Shown: one piece after another, positions 44,740 through 57,800 of the stretch
Position numbering within the stretch: position 1 is the first letter of the stretch
How the letters are laid out: the number at the start of each line of letters is the position of its first letter
Assembly: GCA_013399115.1 (NCBI GenBank)
Contig: VXAA01000969.1
Coordinates: 62,001-126,000 of the forward strand
DNA from: Anseranas semipalmata
Lineage: Eukaryota; Chordata; Aves; Anseriformes; Anseranatidae
Direction of reading: 5' to 3'
Length of the DNA: 64,000 nucleotides
Program-made: the position numbers and the translations under genes
Notes under the pieces: generated by a model
Database searches by the model: none
What the model was told of the DNA's origin: nothing
What the model saw: only the letters and a program-made list of their open reading frames with translations

Positions 44740-47700
44740 TGAAAATTGAGATTTTTGTAAAAAAAAAAAAATATTTGGCTTGTGTTCTGAGGTTGTCAAT
44801 AGAAATTCTTGTAATTTAGTAGCTATCATGACAATGTGAGTTAATACAGAAATTTGGCCTTCTGGATGTCCAGGAGAAAAAAGTGGCAGTGGTTTTTTTT
44901 TGTTGTCCCACCTGCAGGGAGGGACTGAAACCCCTGCTGCACCCCAGAGCTTGTGAAGACAACCCCTGGCTGCAATTCTGGATCAGCAGAGTGTCCTTGT
45001 GGAGTGGTGGGTCTCCCTGAAGCATTCCTTCATCAGTAGGCACCATTTATCACGGAGATGCGGCTGGGTTCCAACGGCGACAAAAAGAAAACACTAGCAA
45101 TGTTTTCATTAAAAGGTACAACAGATTTGCAGTGTAGCTGACAGAGGCCATATGTGACCTGCTTAGTGTTCAGTGGGGCTGATAAAGAGCAAAAGGAGTG
45201 TCCCGTGAAGGTAAAGCTATACCTCACCTTAATGAACATCAACGCAGGGTAGGAGGTGGGAGAGGATGATCAGATTTCCTCTGACCTGCAGTTCAACTTC
45301 TTCAGATGCAGCTGAGAGTGGCTGAGATAGCAAGGTAGCTTGGCATCAGGGGGGTGATAGGGCTGCGTATCTTCTAATTTTATGTCCAGGACACACAGAA
45401 GTGCTAACGGACTGTGGGCAGAAATTGAGACAGTTTTGTACAGTAGGGAGCCTGGTCTTCCCTAATCTGAATCAAGACAAGGTGTCCATCAGTTCTGTTC
45501 ATCTTATTGCTAATCTTCCCATCTACCTGCTGCACGCACCTGTTGCATTTTGCCTGGCTTCCCTTAGCTACATATTCACACAGTGTTTCATGTTTGTCGC
45601 CTTGTGTTTCATTCTAGTGTTTTCAGCTGCTACTGTAATATCAACCAAAAACCTTACCGAAGCAGCATAGGAGAGATGGTCTGTACAATCATACCAAGTG
45701 TAAGGGAAGAGGGAACCAGACCTTGATCTTGTTTCATGCTGTTGAAAAGCACTTGAATAAATCCAAACATTTCCAAAGTTAAACCAGAGGTCAGGGATAG
45801 AGGAGGAGACTCAAAATTGCTTCATTCCCTGTAGACTTCAGATCAGAGTAAACCACAGCTAGCTTGTAACACCAGCCACTGACACACAGCCAGCTCTGGG
45901 GTGGCACTTGGCAGTGTTCACTCCAGCCAAATCCGAGGCTGCGATTTCTCTTCCTGAAGGCATCTGAGCATGAGCTCACCTGCCAGCTGCTGGGTGCCCC
46001 AGTTACTGCAGTGCTGCACGGAAAACACAGCAACTGCTTTATCAGTTGGGCAAACGAACCATGGTGAAGAGCTGCATGTCCCCACAGCTAAAAGGTTAAT
46101 ATGAATGAGGATAGCAAAAAAAGTTATTTAGTGTTTCTTCAGCCTTTTTTAGTGTTTCTTCGGCCCTTGCACAGCCCCACGACTCTGGGGCTAGAACACG
46201 GTGTCACAGAATTCACACGCGAGCACTTGTCTCACGTGTGCGTGGGGGGAAGGCGTGTGTTACTGCATCCTGACATGCTCTTGCTGTATATCACATGTTG
46301 CTCACCTCACTCCTGCCCTCTGCTCCCCTCCTTCACTGCCCCATCTGTGCAAAGGAGGCTTTGTAGAGCTGGCAGGGTCAGTGATTAATTACACAAAGAT
46401 AAACAGAGTTAATATTCTTCCTGGATAGAACTAATTACTCTAGTGTTTGCTTTTATAAACCTCAGATTGATTGTCTCAGGGACAAATCAGTCTAATTGAA
46501 AAGACCGTTTGTTTTCAAAAGGGAAAAATAACACAGTTGTGCCTCATGTTTTCTGTTTTTTTTTTTTCCTCTCCTTTTTGAGGAAATGGAGTCAGTGAAA
46601 GAGTTAGTGCATATTGGTGCATCCTACACTGGACATCACAGCTACCCCTGTGGCTGTGCCCCAGCTCTTCCCCAGGCCATTTTCCCTTTAACACAAGCTG
46701 TTATTTCTCTTACTAGTTCTCTACAAAGTGTCCTGGTGTGCAAGGTGCAGGCTATGCACATACTGAAGAGCACCCCCTGCCCAGTGAGCTCAGGATTTAG
46801 CTAAACAAAGGCAGGGAGAGAGAAGGAACAAGATTTGGTCCAGAACAGGAAAGTGCACTCAGGCCTTTTGCTTGAATATTCCCTGAATTAAGTCATGAAG
46901 CCTCTCACAACTGGGAAACTGAAAACAACTGGCACATCATTTCTGCTCCAATGCACTCAAAACGCTTTACAGCCTTTCTGCTACCCCAGTCTGGTGTGTC
47001 AGCTCCTACTCTTTCATCCCCATGGCACCTCAGCATCTCAGAGAACTTTGAGCTACTTTGTCTCCCCTTTCAGCTCACCCCTATGATGTCTTCTGTCACT
47101 GATGTCTCCTCTGCCCTCTGCCCTCCTCTGTCTTTGTTCCTCTTGAGTAGACTTAAGCACACAGTATGGGCTCCTGGAGCAGCTATGGGAGAAGAGAGAG
47201 AACAAAAATGCTGCCTGGATGTCATAACAGAAAATACTGACACATCAGACAAGGTACAAAAGAGATTTGGCATGAAGTGCATGACTGGGGCCTTCGCCCC
47301 TGAGAAATCAGGTCCACACTCTGAAGTAAGGAATGAGCAAAGTGGTTGCATCTCAGGAGGAACCTTTACCATTGCTAGACCAAGTTGTCCAGGAGTGTAG
47401 ACAGGCTGGGCAGTTGATCTCCAGCTCCTGATCCCTGCTTACAACACTAACCTGCTCAGCTTATGTCCATATTGCTGGCCACACAGCTTCTTGCGAGAGG
47501 AAGAGAAATTCTTACTGTGGAGCTGGGCTTGTGAGCAGGACATCCGTGCACTGTTCAGTTTGGGTTAGTACTACCCAGGTTACTACACTGACCTAGCTAA
47601 TGCAAGAGGCGGGTGAAATTCTGCGTCCTTTGCCAAATGGAGCAGCAGACCACTTTCTGTTTTCAGCTCTGAAAGTCTCTCAACAGAAATGAACCCCGTT

Positions 47701-49540
47701 GTTCTGCTTCCTGTTACCTATCACTCAACTAAGGCTGCAGGACATGGAAGCCACCTTCCATCCAGGCTAGAAGTAATTGGTCTTATATTGTCTGTGCTTA
47801 GTGATAACTGAGACAAGGAAGAACCTCCTCCCAGGCATTTGACTGAGTAGGGGCTGAAGGACAGGAGGCACTTCCAAGCACTGTGATGGCCAGTACAAGG
47901 GCAGGAGGTTGATCTGAGAGCGAAGCAGAACGGCCCCGGGAGCTCTCAGAGGAGATGCGAGAGAAGTGCCAGAGACAGCTGGGGGAGAGTTAGTAGCATC
48001 ACAGCAGGGAAGAGAAATCAGAGGCTTTGCAGGCAGAAAGAGGCTCAGCACCACGTGCAAAGAAGCCGTCTCCTGCTGTTTGTTTTCAGCCAGACTCAGG
48101 AAAAGACAGCAATACAGACATTCTTCATAAATAAACATACATCATGCCCACTTCTTCCAGAGTGAAAATAACCCTGAAGATGTTTTGATAAGTAGTGAGG
48201 AAAAAAAAAAAAAATCTCTGCTGAGGTAAATTTGGAAAGAAGAGGAAGGAAACCCCAATAAGCCAAGTCTGGCCCAAATCTATCTAGCACTTTTTTTCTA
48301 AAGAAAAAGATTTAATGCAAGTTCCTCTGCTCCCCACCACTGAGCACCAGGTGAGCATTTCGCTTCCTTAAAGAATATAAAACATAAAGCAGGCAAACAC
48401 TTTTTCATGAATACCTGCATTAGGCAATTAGCCAGTCCTTTCATTAAGCCATGACAAGGATGACGGTATGCTGTTGCATCCTGCACTTTGACTCAGGATG
48501 AGAAAGCCCAGCAGCACCTTGTAAATCCCAACACTGCTGACAGCCAAAATCAGCAGCAGCTCATTCTCCTGGGAAAAAGATTTGTGAGAAAGGTGCTGAG
48601 CTCTCCTTACCCATATGCTTTCTGTTCTCACTACATCTATTCCTTCACCTGCTTTCTGTTCATCTCCATCACAAAATTCATGTGTGAGAGCCCAGAGCTG
48701 AGAAAGATTTCCCTTTTCCCTTCCCTACTTCCCCCTCCCCCAAGAGAAGACACTTTAAAGTGTTTGAGCATTTCCTTAAAAAGGGCTTTTCTCCACCTCC
48801 TGGCCTTCCCTTGCTGTTCCTCCTTTTGTTCGGGATGAATTATGTGGTGTCAAGTGTCCTCAGCAGCCAACCCTGCTCCAGTCCGCCAATGTGCCAAGAG
48901 ATGCATGCAGAAGGACAAGTGAAGAGAGAGAAAATGAATTAGTGGATATTAAAAATTGCTGACCCTTTACAATTGTTAATGCTGAGAGACAAGTTTTATT
49001 TTTTTTTCATGTGGGAGGGCTTTTCACCAAATTGCTAGGCTGTCTGGTGATCAGGCAGAAATTTAACTGTAATAATATATTTTTTGGTTTCCTGCCTGAT
49101 TACCAAGAGGACTGGAGGTGAAGCCACAAAGTCTGACACCTTTGATCAAACCTTGCCTGCTACTGGCAGGAGTAATAGCAATAACCTCCATCCTCCACTT
49201 TCAGGGTTGATGCCCCAGGAAGCACCTGCTCGTTGGTACTGGTGTTACAGGGAAACGCTGCAGAGCACCAGCCTGTCCCCAGGCTTAGTGGGAACAGTCC
49301 TCAGTGAAAACGGTTTGGGACATTTGCCCTTTCCCTGTTTCACTTGCTGCTATCACTTCTCACTCCTAGTTGCTAATAATAGCCTTCAGACTGATAAGCA
49401 GTTATTTCCATCTGTACCTTGCAAAGAAAATCAGGGTCTTGTTTCATGGAGAGGGAAAATGAAGGACAGGGAACAGCAGGGGTTTGCCCAGCATTACCCA
49501 GTAAACCAGTGGCATACAGACAGATCTGTTGGGACAAATG
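44740..49540. other. Intergenic, no gene recognised
   Basis: Unique sequence with a short direct repeat at 46,129-46,167 and an AT-rich, TAAT-containing stretch at about 46,385-46,520. No exon or transposon was recognised. Confidence 0.55.
46129..46167. repeat. Short direct repeat
   Basis: TAGTGTTTCTTCAGCC is followed at once by a near-identical TAGTGTTTCTTCGGCC. It is a small tandem duplication. Confidence 0.7.
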
Positions 49541-49750
49541 AGAGGAGAGGAGAGGAGAGGAGAGGAGANNNNNNNNNNNNNNNNNNNNNNNNNNNNNNNN
49601 NNNNNNNNNNNNNNNNNNNNNNNNNNNNNNNNNNNNNNNNNNNNNNNNNNNNNAGGAAAGGAAAGGAAAGGAAAGGAAAGGAAAGGAAAGGAAAGGAAAG
49701 GAAAGGAAAGGAAAGGAAAGGAAAGGAAAGGAAAGGAAAGGAAAGGAAAA
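49540..49750. repeat. Compound purine array (AGAGG)n-gap-(AAAGG)n
   Basis: About five AGAGG units (49,540-49,568) are followed by 85 undetermined bases and then a pure AAAGG array (49,654-49,748) of about 19 units. The motif differs on the two sides of the gap, so a junction between two arrays lies inside it. The true length is unknown. Confidence 0.97.
49569..49653. other. Assembly gap of 85 N
   Basis: The undetermined bases sit inside the pentanucleotide array. The gap size is probably an estimate and not a measured length. Confidence 0.98.
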
Positions 49751-49751
49751 A

Positions 49752-52700
49752 GGGGAAAAAAAGCTTACAGAGGAAGGTTATGAACAGAGAGCTTCAACCA
49801 TAACATAGCATAACATCAGTCCACTTAGCCTTACATCCCATCTCCACATGTCAGTTATCTGTATGATAATACCAGACAGGAGTGGTGAGCACTTTTTTGC
49901 ATCTATGACATTTATACCAGAATTGTTACATCTTTTGAACAGCTTTGAATGAGATTCACAGGAGGACATGACACTGGTCCCCATGGCAGAGAAGACAGGG
50001 CTGGCTGAAGCGGAGAAGTGCCTTGCTGCTGTTTAATTCATTAAACATGCAGAAGCCTTGCAGGAATCCTGTTTCTGGTTTTAACGCAAAGTGTAGTGTT
50101 TCACCAATTCAAACCCCTTTCAGAATATCTAGAGAACTGCTCTAACAAAGACCTCTTTATGATGTTTATCTCAACAGCAGAGCGGAAGAAGCTGTAAACA
50201 GAAAAGGTGTGTCACAAGTTTTCTCTCTCTTTCTGTTGCGTTTGTTTTCTGGCATCTAGTAATACTGTTCCATAACCTTGTGGCGTTTACTGAATACTTG
50301 GGTAGCATCCTAGATTGTGTGAAAATTAAACCACAGAAAAAAGATATGGAAAGGTGGGTTTTGCTTCAGGACTGCATAGGAGTTGATAGGAGCACTTTGT
50401 GGTCAGATATGGCTACTGTAAAGTTTATTGAATTTGAAACAGACACTGAGAAGCAAATCACTTTGCAGATGTCAGGGCAATTCAATCTGCAAGGAACCTG
50501 ATCCTAAAAGCCTCTGCACTGCGCTGGCTTTCAAACATTAGGAAATTTTAAACATCTAAAACAAGTGGTAGCAGTTAAGTCATCATGCTTACTTGCAGTC
50601 ACAACCTTGTAGCTCACAGAAAGGGTTTGAGGGTGTGATCCAGGTACATCCCTGCCAAGGATACATAAATGCAATAGTGGGTAAGGCCAATGGTCCACAG
50701 ACGCTGGCATTCATTCTCCTGCAGAGCTGACAGTAGGTGCCTGGGATGTTGAGAGGTTTAGCAATGAATATTTTGAGGTCCTTGCAAGACAACTGACAAA
50801 ACAACATTATTACTTAGGGTGACCATATTTTCTTAATAAAAACTTGGGGCATTTTTACTGTCATTATTTCTTGTGATTGCAAAACACTCCGAATGGCCCT
50901 TTTATGCTGTTCTGAAAATGTCAGCTTTTGCTTCTGCTTCAACATGTGTATATTCCTCAAAGCAAGGACATGGGGTTTTATTTTGCCCAGTAACACCACA
51001 TTCTGATGCATTTCATTAATGGACCTGAATGGAAAAGGTCATCTCTATCCTTGTGGTAAATACCATTACTTTGACACTCACTCTTACAAGAGCTAAATAT
51101 TCAAAAAATAAATAATAAAAAAAAAACAGTGGTTTTTATTTTTTTTTTTATTTTTTTTTGTAAGTCAGAACAAATCCTATGGTGCCCAGCTACAGAGCTG
51201 TACATTCAGGAAAAGGGAGGATGGCACGAGGATCTGAGATTAAGATTTCCTAGAAAATACCAAGGTAGCTCTTTAAAAAGTAGACTTTTTATCTTCACCT
51301 GAAAAAAATATAAATTTCAGGATGGCAAACTCACTTTCACCCATTGAATTTCCCCAGAATATCCTACCCCTTCACACACAGAAAATACCGAACAAACAAA
51401 CCCAACTTCACACAGAAAATGGGGTCAGACTGGAACTTTAGTGAACCACCTGAGCAAGTGGTGGATTTGGGTGCACTTTTGCACATCTGTCTTTTCCCTT
51501 CACTAATGGGGATGCTGGGTGCACCTTTCCTAAGCACCTAATGTTCTGCTCTGTTCCGAGTTGCATCTTGAACAAACATTGTGTTGTTACAAGCATTGAA
51601 CAGTGATTAAGTTGAAAATGATTAATGCAAAAACACTGAACAAACCATGTTTTCTAAAGGTAACTGCTGAACAATGAGAAAAAAGTAAGTTTTGTCTCAC
51701 AAGAATGGAGCCAGTGTATGAGAACTGCAGCATATCAAGTGCAGTTTGAAACACTTTGCTTCTTGCATGTTCATTTATGAGTATTTTCTTGCAGCTTAAA
51801 ATTTCTTGTAAACTGAATCAGAATACTGACATGAAAAGCCTGGGAGTTTATTACCTTGATGTAGTGATAGCATTACTGCACAGGAAGTCAGAATCAGGAG
51901 GTCTTAGTTTTAAGCCAGAAAATCTCTCTGGAAGGTAACATTGTAGTAATTCTAGAGGACTTGTTCATAGTTTCATAGCATGAAAACATCCTGCCATTAC
52001 GTAGAAAGCAAGGCTCCACATCAGCAGTTTTTTCCAAGCTATTCTCTTTTGACCTGCCTCAGAGCCAAGCCCCATATTTAACATTCAAGGCTTGAATCAT
52101 GCCTTATGAGATAAAGCAAAGTCCCCAACGTCCTTCTCCCTTCTCCAGCTAAATAAAACCAAAATGATTTCAGGCAGAGAAGTCATGAACAAGCCAAGCA
52201 CAGCAGGGCCGTAATGTGCAGCCTGACATTGTTGGCTCTAAACAAACAAACAATTGAACATTCATTTTGACAAACATCTGAAGAGCTGCACTGCACTGGA
52301 GAGTCCAGGGGCCAATATTCATTCCCAGGGCAAGTACACTGGCTTTGGTGGAATTACTCAATAGGTTCACAGAGCCATTGTGCTTCCCTCTCTTCCAGCA
52401 ATATCCAAGCACATCTGAATCACATTCTTTTGCTAACTGTTTCCTCTCCCCCTGTGCAAGAGCAGCCCTAACGAAAGGAGTAGCAAAAAGATCAGGCTTT
52501 GCTATCTTTTCCGCCTGCTCCAATATTTCAAGTACTTTGGGGCCTTGCTAGTTCCCTTGAACAGCAGCCATTTCTTGGTTTATTCTGCATAAATTATGCA
52601 ATTATGTTTCATATCATCACAAGGCATCCGCAAATGAATAGCAGACACCCCCTTCGCACAGAGCCTGTTTAAACAGGATGCTGACGAAGGAAAGAATGTG

Positions 52701-55550
52701 TAATACAATGAGAGCACACTATTTCCAGTGGCAAGAGCCCTCCTACACCTGCATAAATAGAGCTGGGCCTGGCTGATTGTAGAGGCATCATCTCTTCTAG
52801 TTACTTGCCCAGCTGTTATACCAACCATCGTTTTCTTCATGGTTTGGTGTGCTGGCTTGCCTTCCACTTTGACTTAAACCTCTGGCTGAGTGAATATCTT
52901 TGTGAAAAGATGGGCAAGTAAAAATAGAAGGTAACAATGTGCTGCAAAGGCATTCCTGGAACTCTTTAGTACAGCAAAGAGAAGATTCACTGAATAAATA
53001 TGCTGCTGAACCTGACCCTTTGGTTGCCACAGATGTGAAAAGCAACTTGTTTCAGCTCCCCCACTGGCTATTGGGAAATTTGCTAATAAATTATGATTCC
53101 AGTATCAACAGGCTTCAGATTTTACCGAGCACTATGGGTCTGAGCTCTGGCTGAACCCCTCTGTTCATAATTCAGGTGCAAACCATAGTCTTCAGCTTTC
53201 ATCCAAGGATCACTTTTGATGTTCTCTCCCTCCTCATCTCAGCTCTCCAGAGAGCCTCAGTGACTATTCTCTTTCCCTCTTATGGGATCTGGTTCAGATG
53301 TGGCAAATAGTGACGTGTCAGAGTCTGGAATGAAATGGATCACCTTGGACATTGAAATAAATCACCTCAGACACCAAAAACCTTTTCAAACCTAGCCTAG
53401 TTATGAGGTTTATATTCAGACTTTCTAATCTGGTCCATAAAATGGCCATGGGTGCCTGCAGTTGTTCAGGAGAATGACGCACCAAATTCTGTTCCCATTC
53501 CTAATCCTTGGAGGCAAGCTCTCCGGAAATAAAAAGGAACCTTAATTTATATGGAGTACCAGAGGTGATTCTCCAAACCTAGCCAAAGTGATAAAGAGTT
53601 CTGTGCACAATTTGCCATGTATTCACTGAGGGAGGAAAAAAAATAAAAGAAACATGAATTCTCCAGACACTGTGGCATGGATGTGTCAAATGCTCCATCA
53701 TCAGCTGTCAACTGCCATTAGATGATCAGAAAACTTTGATATTTTAAACAGACCTTTAAACCAGATGCAACGTTAGATTAAAAACTATAAACCTGTTTAA
53801 TTGTTTGGCATTATGCAAGAAACGGTTTGTTTAATTAGAAGGTATTTGGCAACTTGTTAGATTGTAAGATGTTTGACAACATGCCAGTCAGTCCCTTGAA
53901 GCACTAATGGCAATTTAGGACTTGTGCATGTTGCACATTTTGTGCCACATGTGAGGTATGTGCCTTACAATGGAGCCATTCTGAAGTGGATTTAATGGAG
54001 GGGGAAGGTGCTGGCTGAGGAATGAAATTATTTTGTAAAATAGCTACTGCACAGACAAAGCCAGTGAAGGGTTTCTCCAAGTACTGTCCAGGCAGGACAT
54101 CCCTAATTTTGGTCCTCAGGCTCTCCTGCTCTTACCCTCTGCTGGGGAGTGCTTGGGGGTGGGATCTTTCTCAGGCAGGAGTGGATTTACCTCGTAGCCA
54201 GTGCAGGCAGGGAACTATGGTCCCCGCGTCAGAAATTCCTGATGCTGCAATCTGGGTTGCGTGGTGGAAAAGCAACCATGCTGATGCTAACCCCATCCCA
54301 TCTATGCATGCACATGGCTCTTCAAACATTGGAAACTTCTGGATCTTTTTTCCTAACCCCAGCATTTATCAGTCTTCAGTACATGACTCAAAGCAACTCT
54401 CTTAAATCAGGGTTTTAACTGCTTACTGTCGCATCTGGTTGTGGAGGTGGACAGATAAAGACATTAAGATAAAATGCAGCTCCAATAGTGCATTAGCTTT
54501 TCTGTGATTGATCGTGAAGGACAAGATGCGACAGACATGGACAGTATGAAAACCACCCAGATAAATAATAAGCAAGCCATCCACATGCAGACATTTCTGC
54601 TCATATTATCATGTTTCCCGCATGTGTTTTAAAATTGAATGTTCAGTGGATACCAGCACAGTTCTTTGGCTTTTCAGAAGGGTAAGCTGACTTCATTGTG
54701 TTTAACATGTTGATACAAAAATAAACAGATGACAACTCAGTAATTTCACTGATTAGAAGTGTCAAGGGAGCAGGTCCTTTGGGGTTATATCAGGTAACCT
54801 TGCTTCCAGTTAAAGCTGTTTTTCCCCCTTTTTTTTTTTTTCTGGCCCTTCTGACTTTGTTCAAGCAATGATAGAAAATGGCAATAATGGAAAATACGTG
54901 AACAGGGCTGCTCAAAAAACTTCAGTGTATAGTGTCATGTTAGAAATAGGCAGATTTCAATCCAGCTTGGCTCAGCAAAGTATTCTGATACTAACAACTA
55001 CATTTTTGGCATGAGGGGAATAACAACTAATCATTTTGATTTCTTTCCTTTTATTCTTTAAATGCTAAAATGTTTTGCATCAGTGATAATATTCTGATTT
55101 GCTATCTGAACATATAGTACACATCAGTTATTACAGTATATTATTGTGTACATCCTGTCATACTTAACTTTGTGTTTCAGCACTGAACGGAACATATTAT
55201 CTGGAAGTTGATTCTGAATAAAGACATTTCAAAATATTGGAATTCTTTACAGAGTGGAAATCTTGTGGGTTTTTGGCCAGTTTTCATTAAAAGCACGAAT
55301 AAGCAAACCTTCTGAATCTTCAAAACGTAAACATGGATCAAATTCTTTTATTATTATTATTATTAGATATCAAGCAATTGGTTAATTATTTTTAATATTA
55401 TTCCCTGACCCTGTTCTCTTTTCACTCAGTAAGCTGATAAACTCAGGATATTTTATTTCTAGTCCTGCCCTGGGTTGCCCATTGTCCAATCACTTCAATT
55501 GTCTGTGCTTTAGTTTTCTACCGGGAAAATCATAAAGTGTGCTACAGAGC
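49752..55550. other. Intergenic, no gene recognised
   Basis: Unique sequence with an A/T low-complexity palindromic patch at about 51,105-51,160 and an AT-rich candidate conserved stretch at about 53,690-53,960. A short (TTA)n lies near 55,348-55,366. No exon was recognised. Confidence 0.55.
51105..51160. repeat. A/T low-complexity inverted repeat
   Basis: An A-rich run (AAATAATAAAAAAAAAAC) is followed within a few bases by its T-rich counterpart. They could pair as a hairpin, but it is low-complexity sequence. Confidence 0.7.
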
Positions 55551-55554
55551 TAGA

Positions 55555-55940
55555 AACCTTGACAGATATTACCAACCACATCTTCTTCCATCCTGCTTAT
55601 AAAGACCTACAGTGGCAGAGACTCCAAACTCTTCCTTGAAAATCTATCCCTGTGCATTTTTCCTTCTCCTTAAAAAGATTTTCTTCCTGTCTAACCCAAA
55701 CCACCACTACTGCAATTTAAGCCCATTACTTCTTGCCTTATCCCCAGTGGATATAGAGAAGAGTTCATCACCTCCCTCTTTGTGGCAGTCTTTAACATAC
55801 TTGAAGACTGTTATCACAACTGTCTCACAGTTGTCTTTTCTCTAGACTAAACAATCCAAGTTCTGTCAATCTTTTTCACGTAAGTCATATTTTCAGTCCT
55901 TCTCATCATCTTTGTAATTTTCTGCTGGATTCTCTTTTAC
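55555..55940 (-). mobile_element. CR1 LINE fragment
   Basis: The plus strand is the antisense of CR1. It reads TTCTTCCTGTCTAACCCAAA, then TTTAAGCCCATTACTTCTTG, ACTTGAAGACTGTTATCA, TCTCTAGACTAAACAATCCA, and ends CTGCTGGATTCTCTTT. The order and spacing match the CR1 region encoding the C-terminus and adjoining 3' part. Frames are broken. The element may extend some distance past 55,940, but similarity fades. Confidence 0.9.
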
Positions 55941-57689
55941 ATAGCCACCCTCACATTGTCTTCCCTCTGCCACTTTCTTGGTTTCAGTGCTGCAGCTGGA
56001 ATGATTTTTCTCCAGGTGCACACGTACCAGCTGGCACGATTCAAACTTGCTGTGGTGTGACATTGCTGTAATACCCCTAGTAAATAACAACAGCACACCA
56101 TGGACCGGATCACTAGAAGTTACTGACACATCAGCCATGCACATCAGGGCTCTGCGTTGAAATATAGAAAAATTATATAACAATAGTCAGCTCAAGATGA
56201 AAACCTTTTCTCTTTTCTTTGCTTTTCTTTGCTTTTCTCTGCTTTTTTCCTTTACTTTTCAAAGAAGAATTCTAATGAAAAAAAAAATGTTAGAATGAGG
56301 TCTATAAGCAAAACATCACTGAGGTGTAAGAAACTTCTCAAGAAGTTGGTTGTCTTTGGAAAATAGCAGGCAACATAGTTTTCTTGTCAGCTCAAAATAG
56401 TGATTTTTATTTTATTAAAATCAACTGTTCCCAAGACTGGAATTATTGGGAATAAAGGATGCCTGGCAAGTGTGTCTAACTGTATGAAAACCAACAGCCA
56501 GGTCTTTAACTTGTGGTATGAATGCTATTTCCATCTAGGTCATTAGCAAACATTTCAGCAATACAAAACTCTGAACTACTCTGATCTAGTATCACAAGCA
56601 ACAAACTTTACCACGTCTATTTTATTCCCAAATACACTCTCCAGAGCCACCACAAAGTGACAGATCTAACACGCCAGGGGTGACTAACACTTATGGTGTT
56701 CCTTTGTACACAACAACACAAGGTGTCTATTATTTAAATCTGGGCTGCTTTTCATGACACATAGATCTCTGAATAAATACAACTTAAAAGGGAAGATAAT
56801 TATTTCAGCACAAATCTTAGTATGGAGTTTTGGAGAAAGGAGGTAAATATTTATTCCTACATTTATTTCTTGGAAAGTTCTTTTGGCTATAAATTGCTCC
56901 AGGCCTATAAATTCCTCTCTGAAAGCTAGTCACAAGCATATCTCAGGTTCAGAGTGTGCTTTTGTTTTGGATAAGCTATGTATGCTTCAGAGATTTATTT
57001 GGCTCTCCCCTAAAGGTCTTCAGTTTGCAAAGCTGGGCTAGAAGTATCCTAACAAAAAGCTTCTATACCTGATGCTTTCTACTTTTCCTAACACTGAAAA
57101 TAGCAGAACAGCAGTTCAGAAGACTCCTCCAGCACTTTCACTTGCTGGCCCTGATCAGAAATAGGAAACACAATATTAAACAAAATTGAGCCACTGTTTA
57201 CAAAAAGGGCACATTTTGGGGAGAACATGGAGTTATGGGCAAAGTCTCCCAGTGGACCAGTTTTAGCCAAAGCCAAGTGCTTGGAACCCGTTCAGGAGAA
57301 ACTCAGTGTAAGTCTCTGTCCTTGTTGTGCAGGAGGTCACTGTGACAATCTCAGCTCATATGTTTTCCCCTCTGCCCCTCTTCAGGGCATGCTATGGTGA
57401 ACTTATGGGCAGTTGCTCCCCTTTGCTGCTATATTCATCCAGGCTTTGGGCACTCAAGCACAAACCAGGCAGTCACAGGGTAAGCAGCCCTTCAGTTAGG
57501 CATTTTGCATTTCTGGATATAACTGGAAACCACAATGATAAAAAGCAAATTGTGTCCCAGAGTTGGCATCTAAATTGTTCTTCCTTCCAGGGATCCACTC
57601 TTGGAGACCATCTCTGATGAGCCTTCTCATTACAGCCAACTGGTTAGAGAAGGATCTGTGGGAATTTCACTGACATTCACATTATTATC

Positions 57690-57800
57690 ATCACTGTTAA
57701 GCATTCACAAGGACTTGGGACCTTTTACACATCCCACCTTTGTGAGCACAAAGCACATTAAAAAATTCGTGGTCCCAAAGAGCTTGTTATCTAGTTGGCA
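57690..57800 (+). mobile_element. Possible ancient SINE/LINE relic
   Basis: The string GTGGTCCCAAAGAGCTTGTT followed by ATCTAGTTGGCA resembles a conserved segment (CCCAAAGAGCTTACAATCTA) of old amniote interspersed repeats. The match is short, so this is tentative. Confidence 0.3.

Noticed and set aside
47595..47630. GGGTGAAATTCTGCGTCC, similar to a phrase in old sauropsid CR1 ends
   Set aside because: Flanking sequence does not continue the CR1 match, so it is too short to support.
49084..49803. A 239-residue plus-strand frame
   Set aside because: It is held open by 85 undetermined bases and the AAAGG repeat; the unique part shows no family similarity.
50580..50830. A stretch with TGGGTAAGGCCAATGGTCCAC and TTAGGGTGACCATATTTTCTT that felt repeat-like
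   Set aside because: I could not match it to a known family with enough length to call it.
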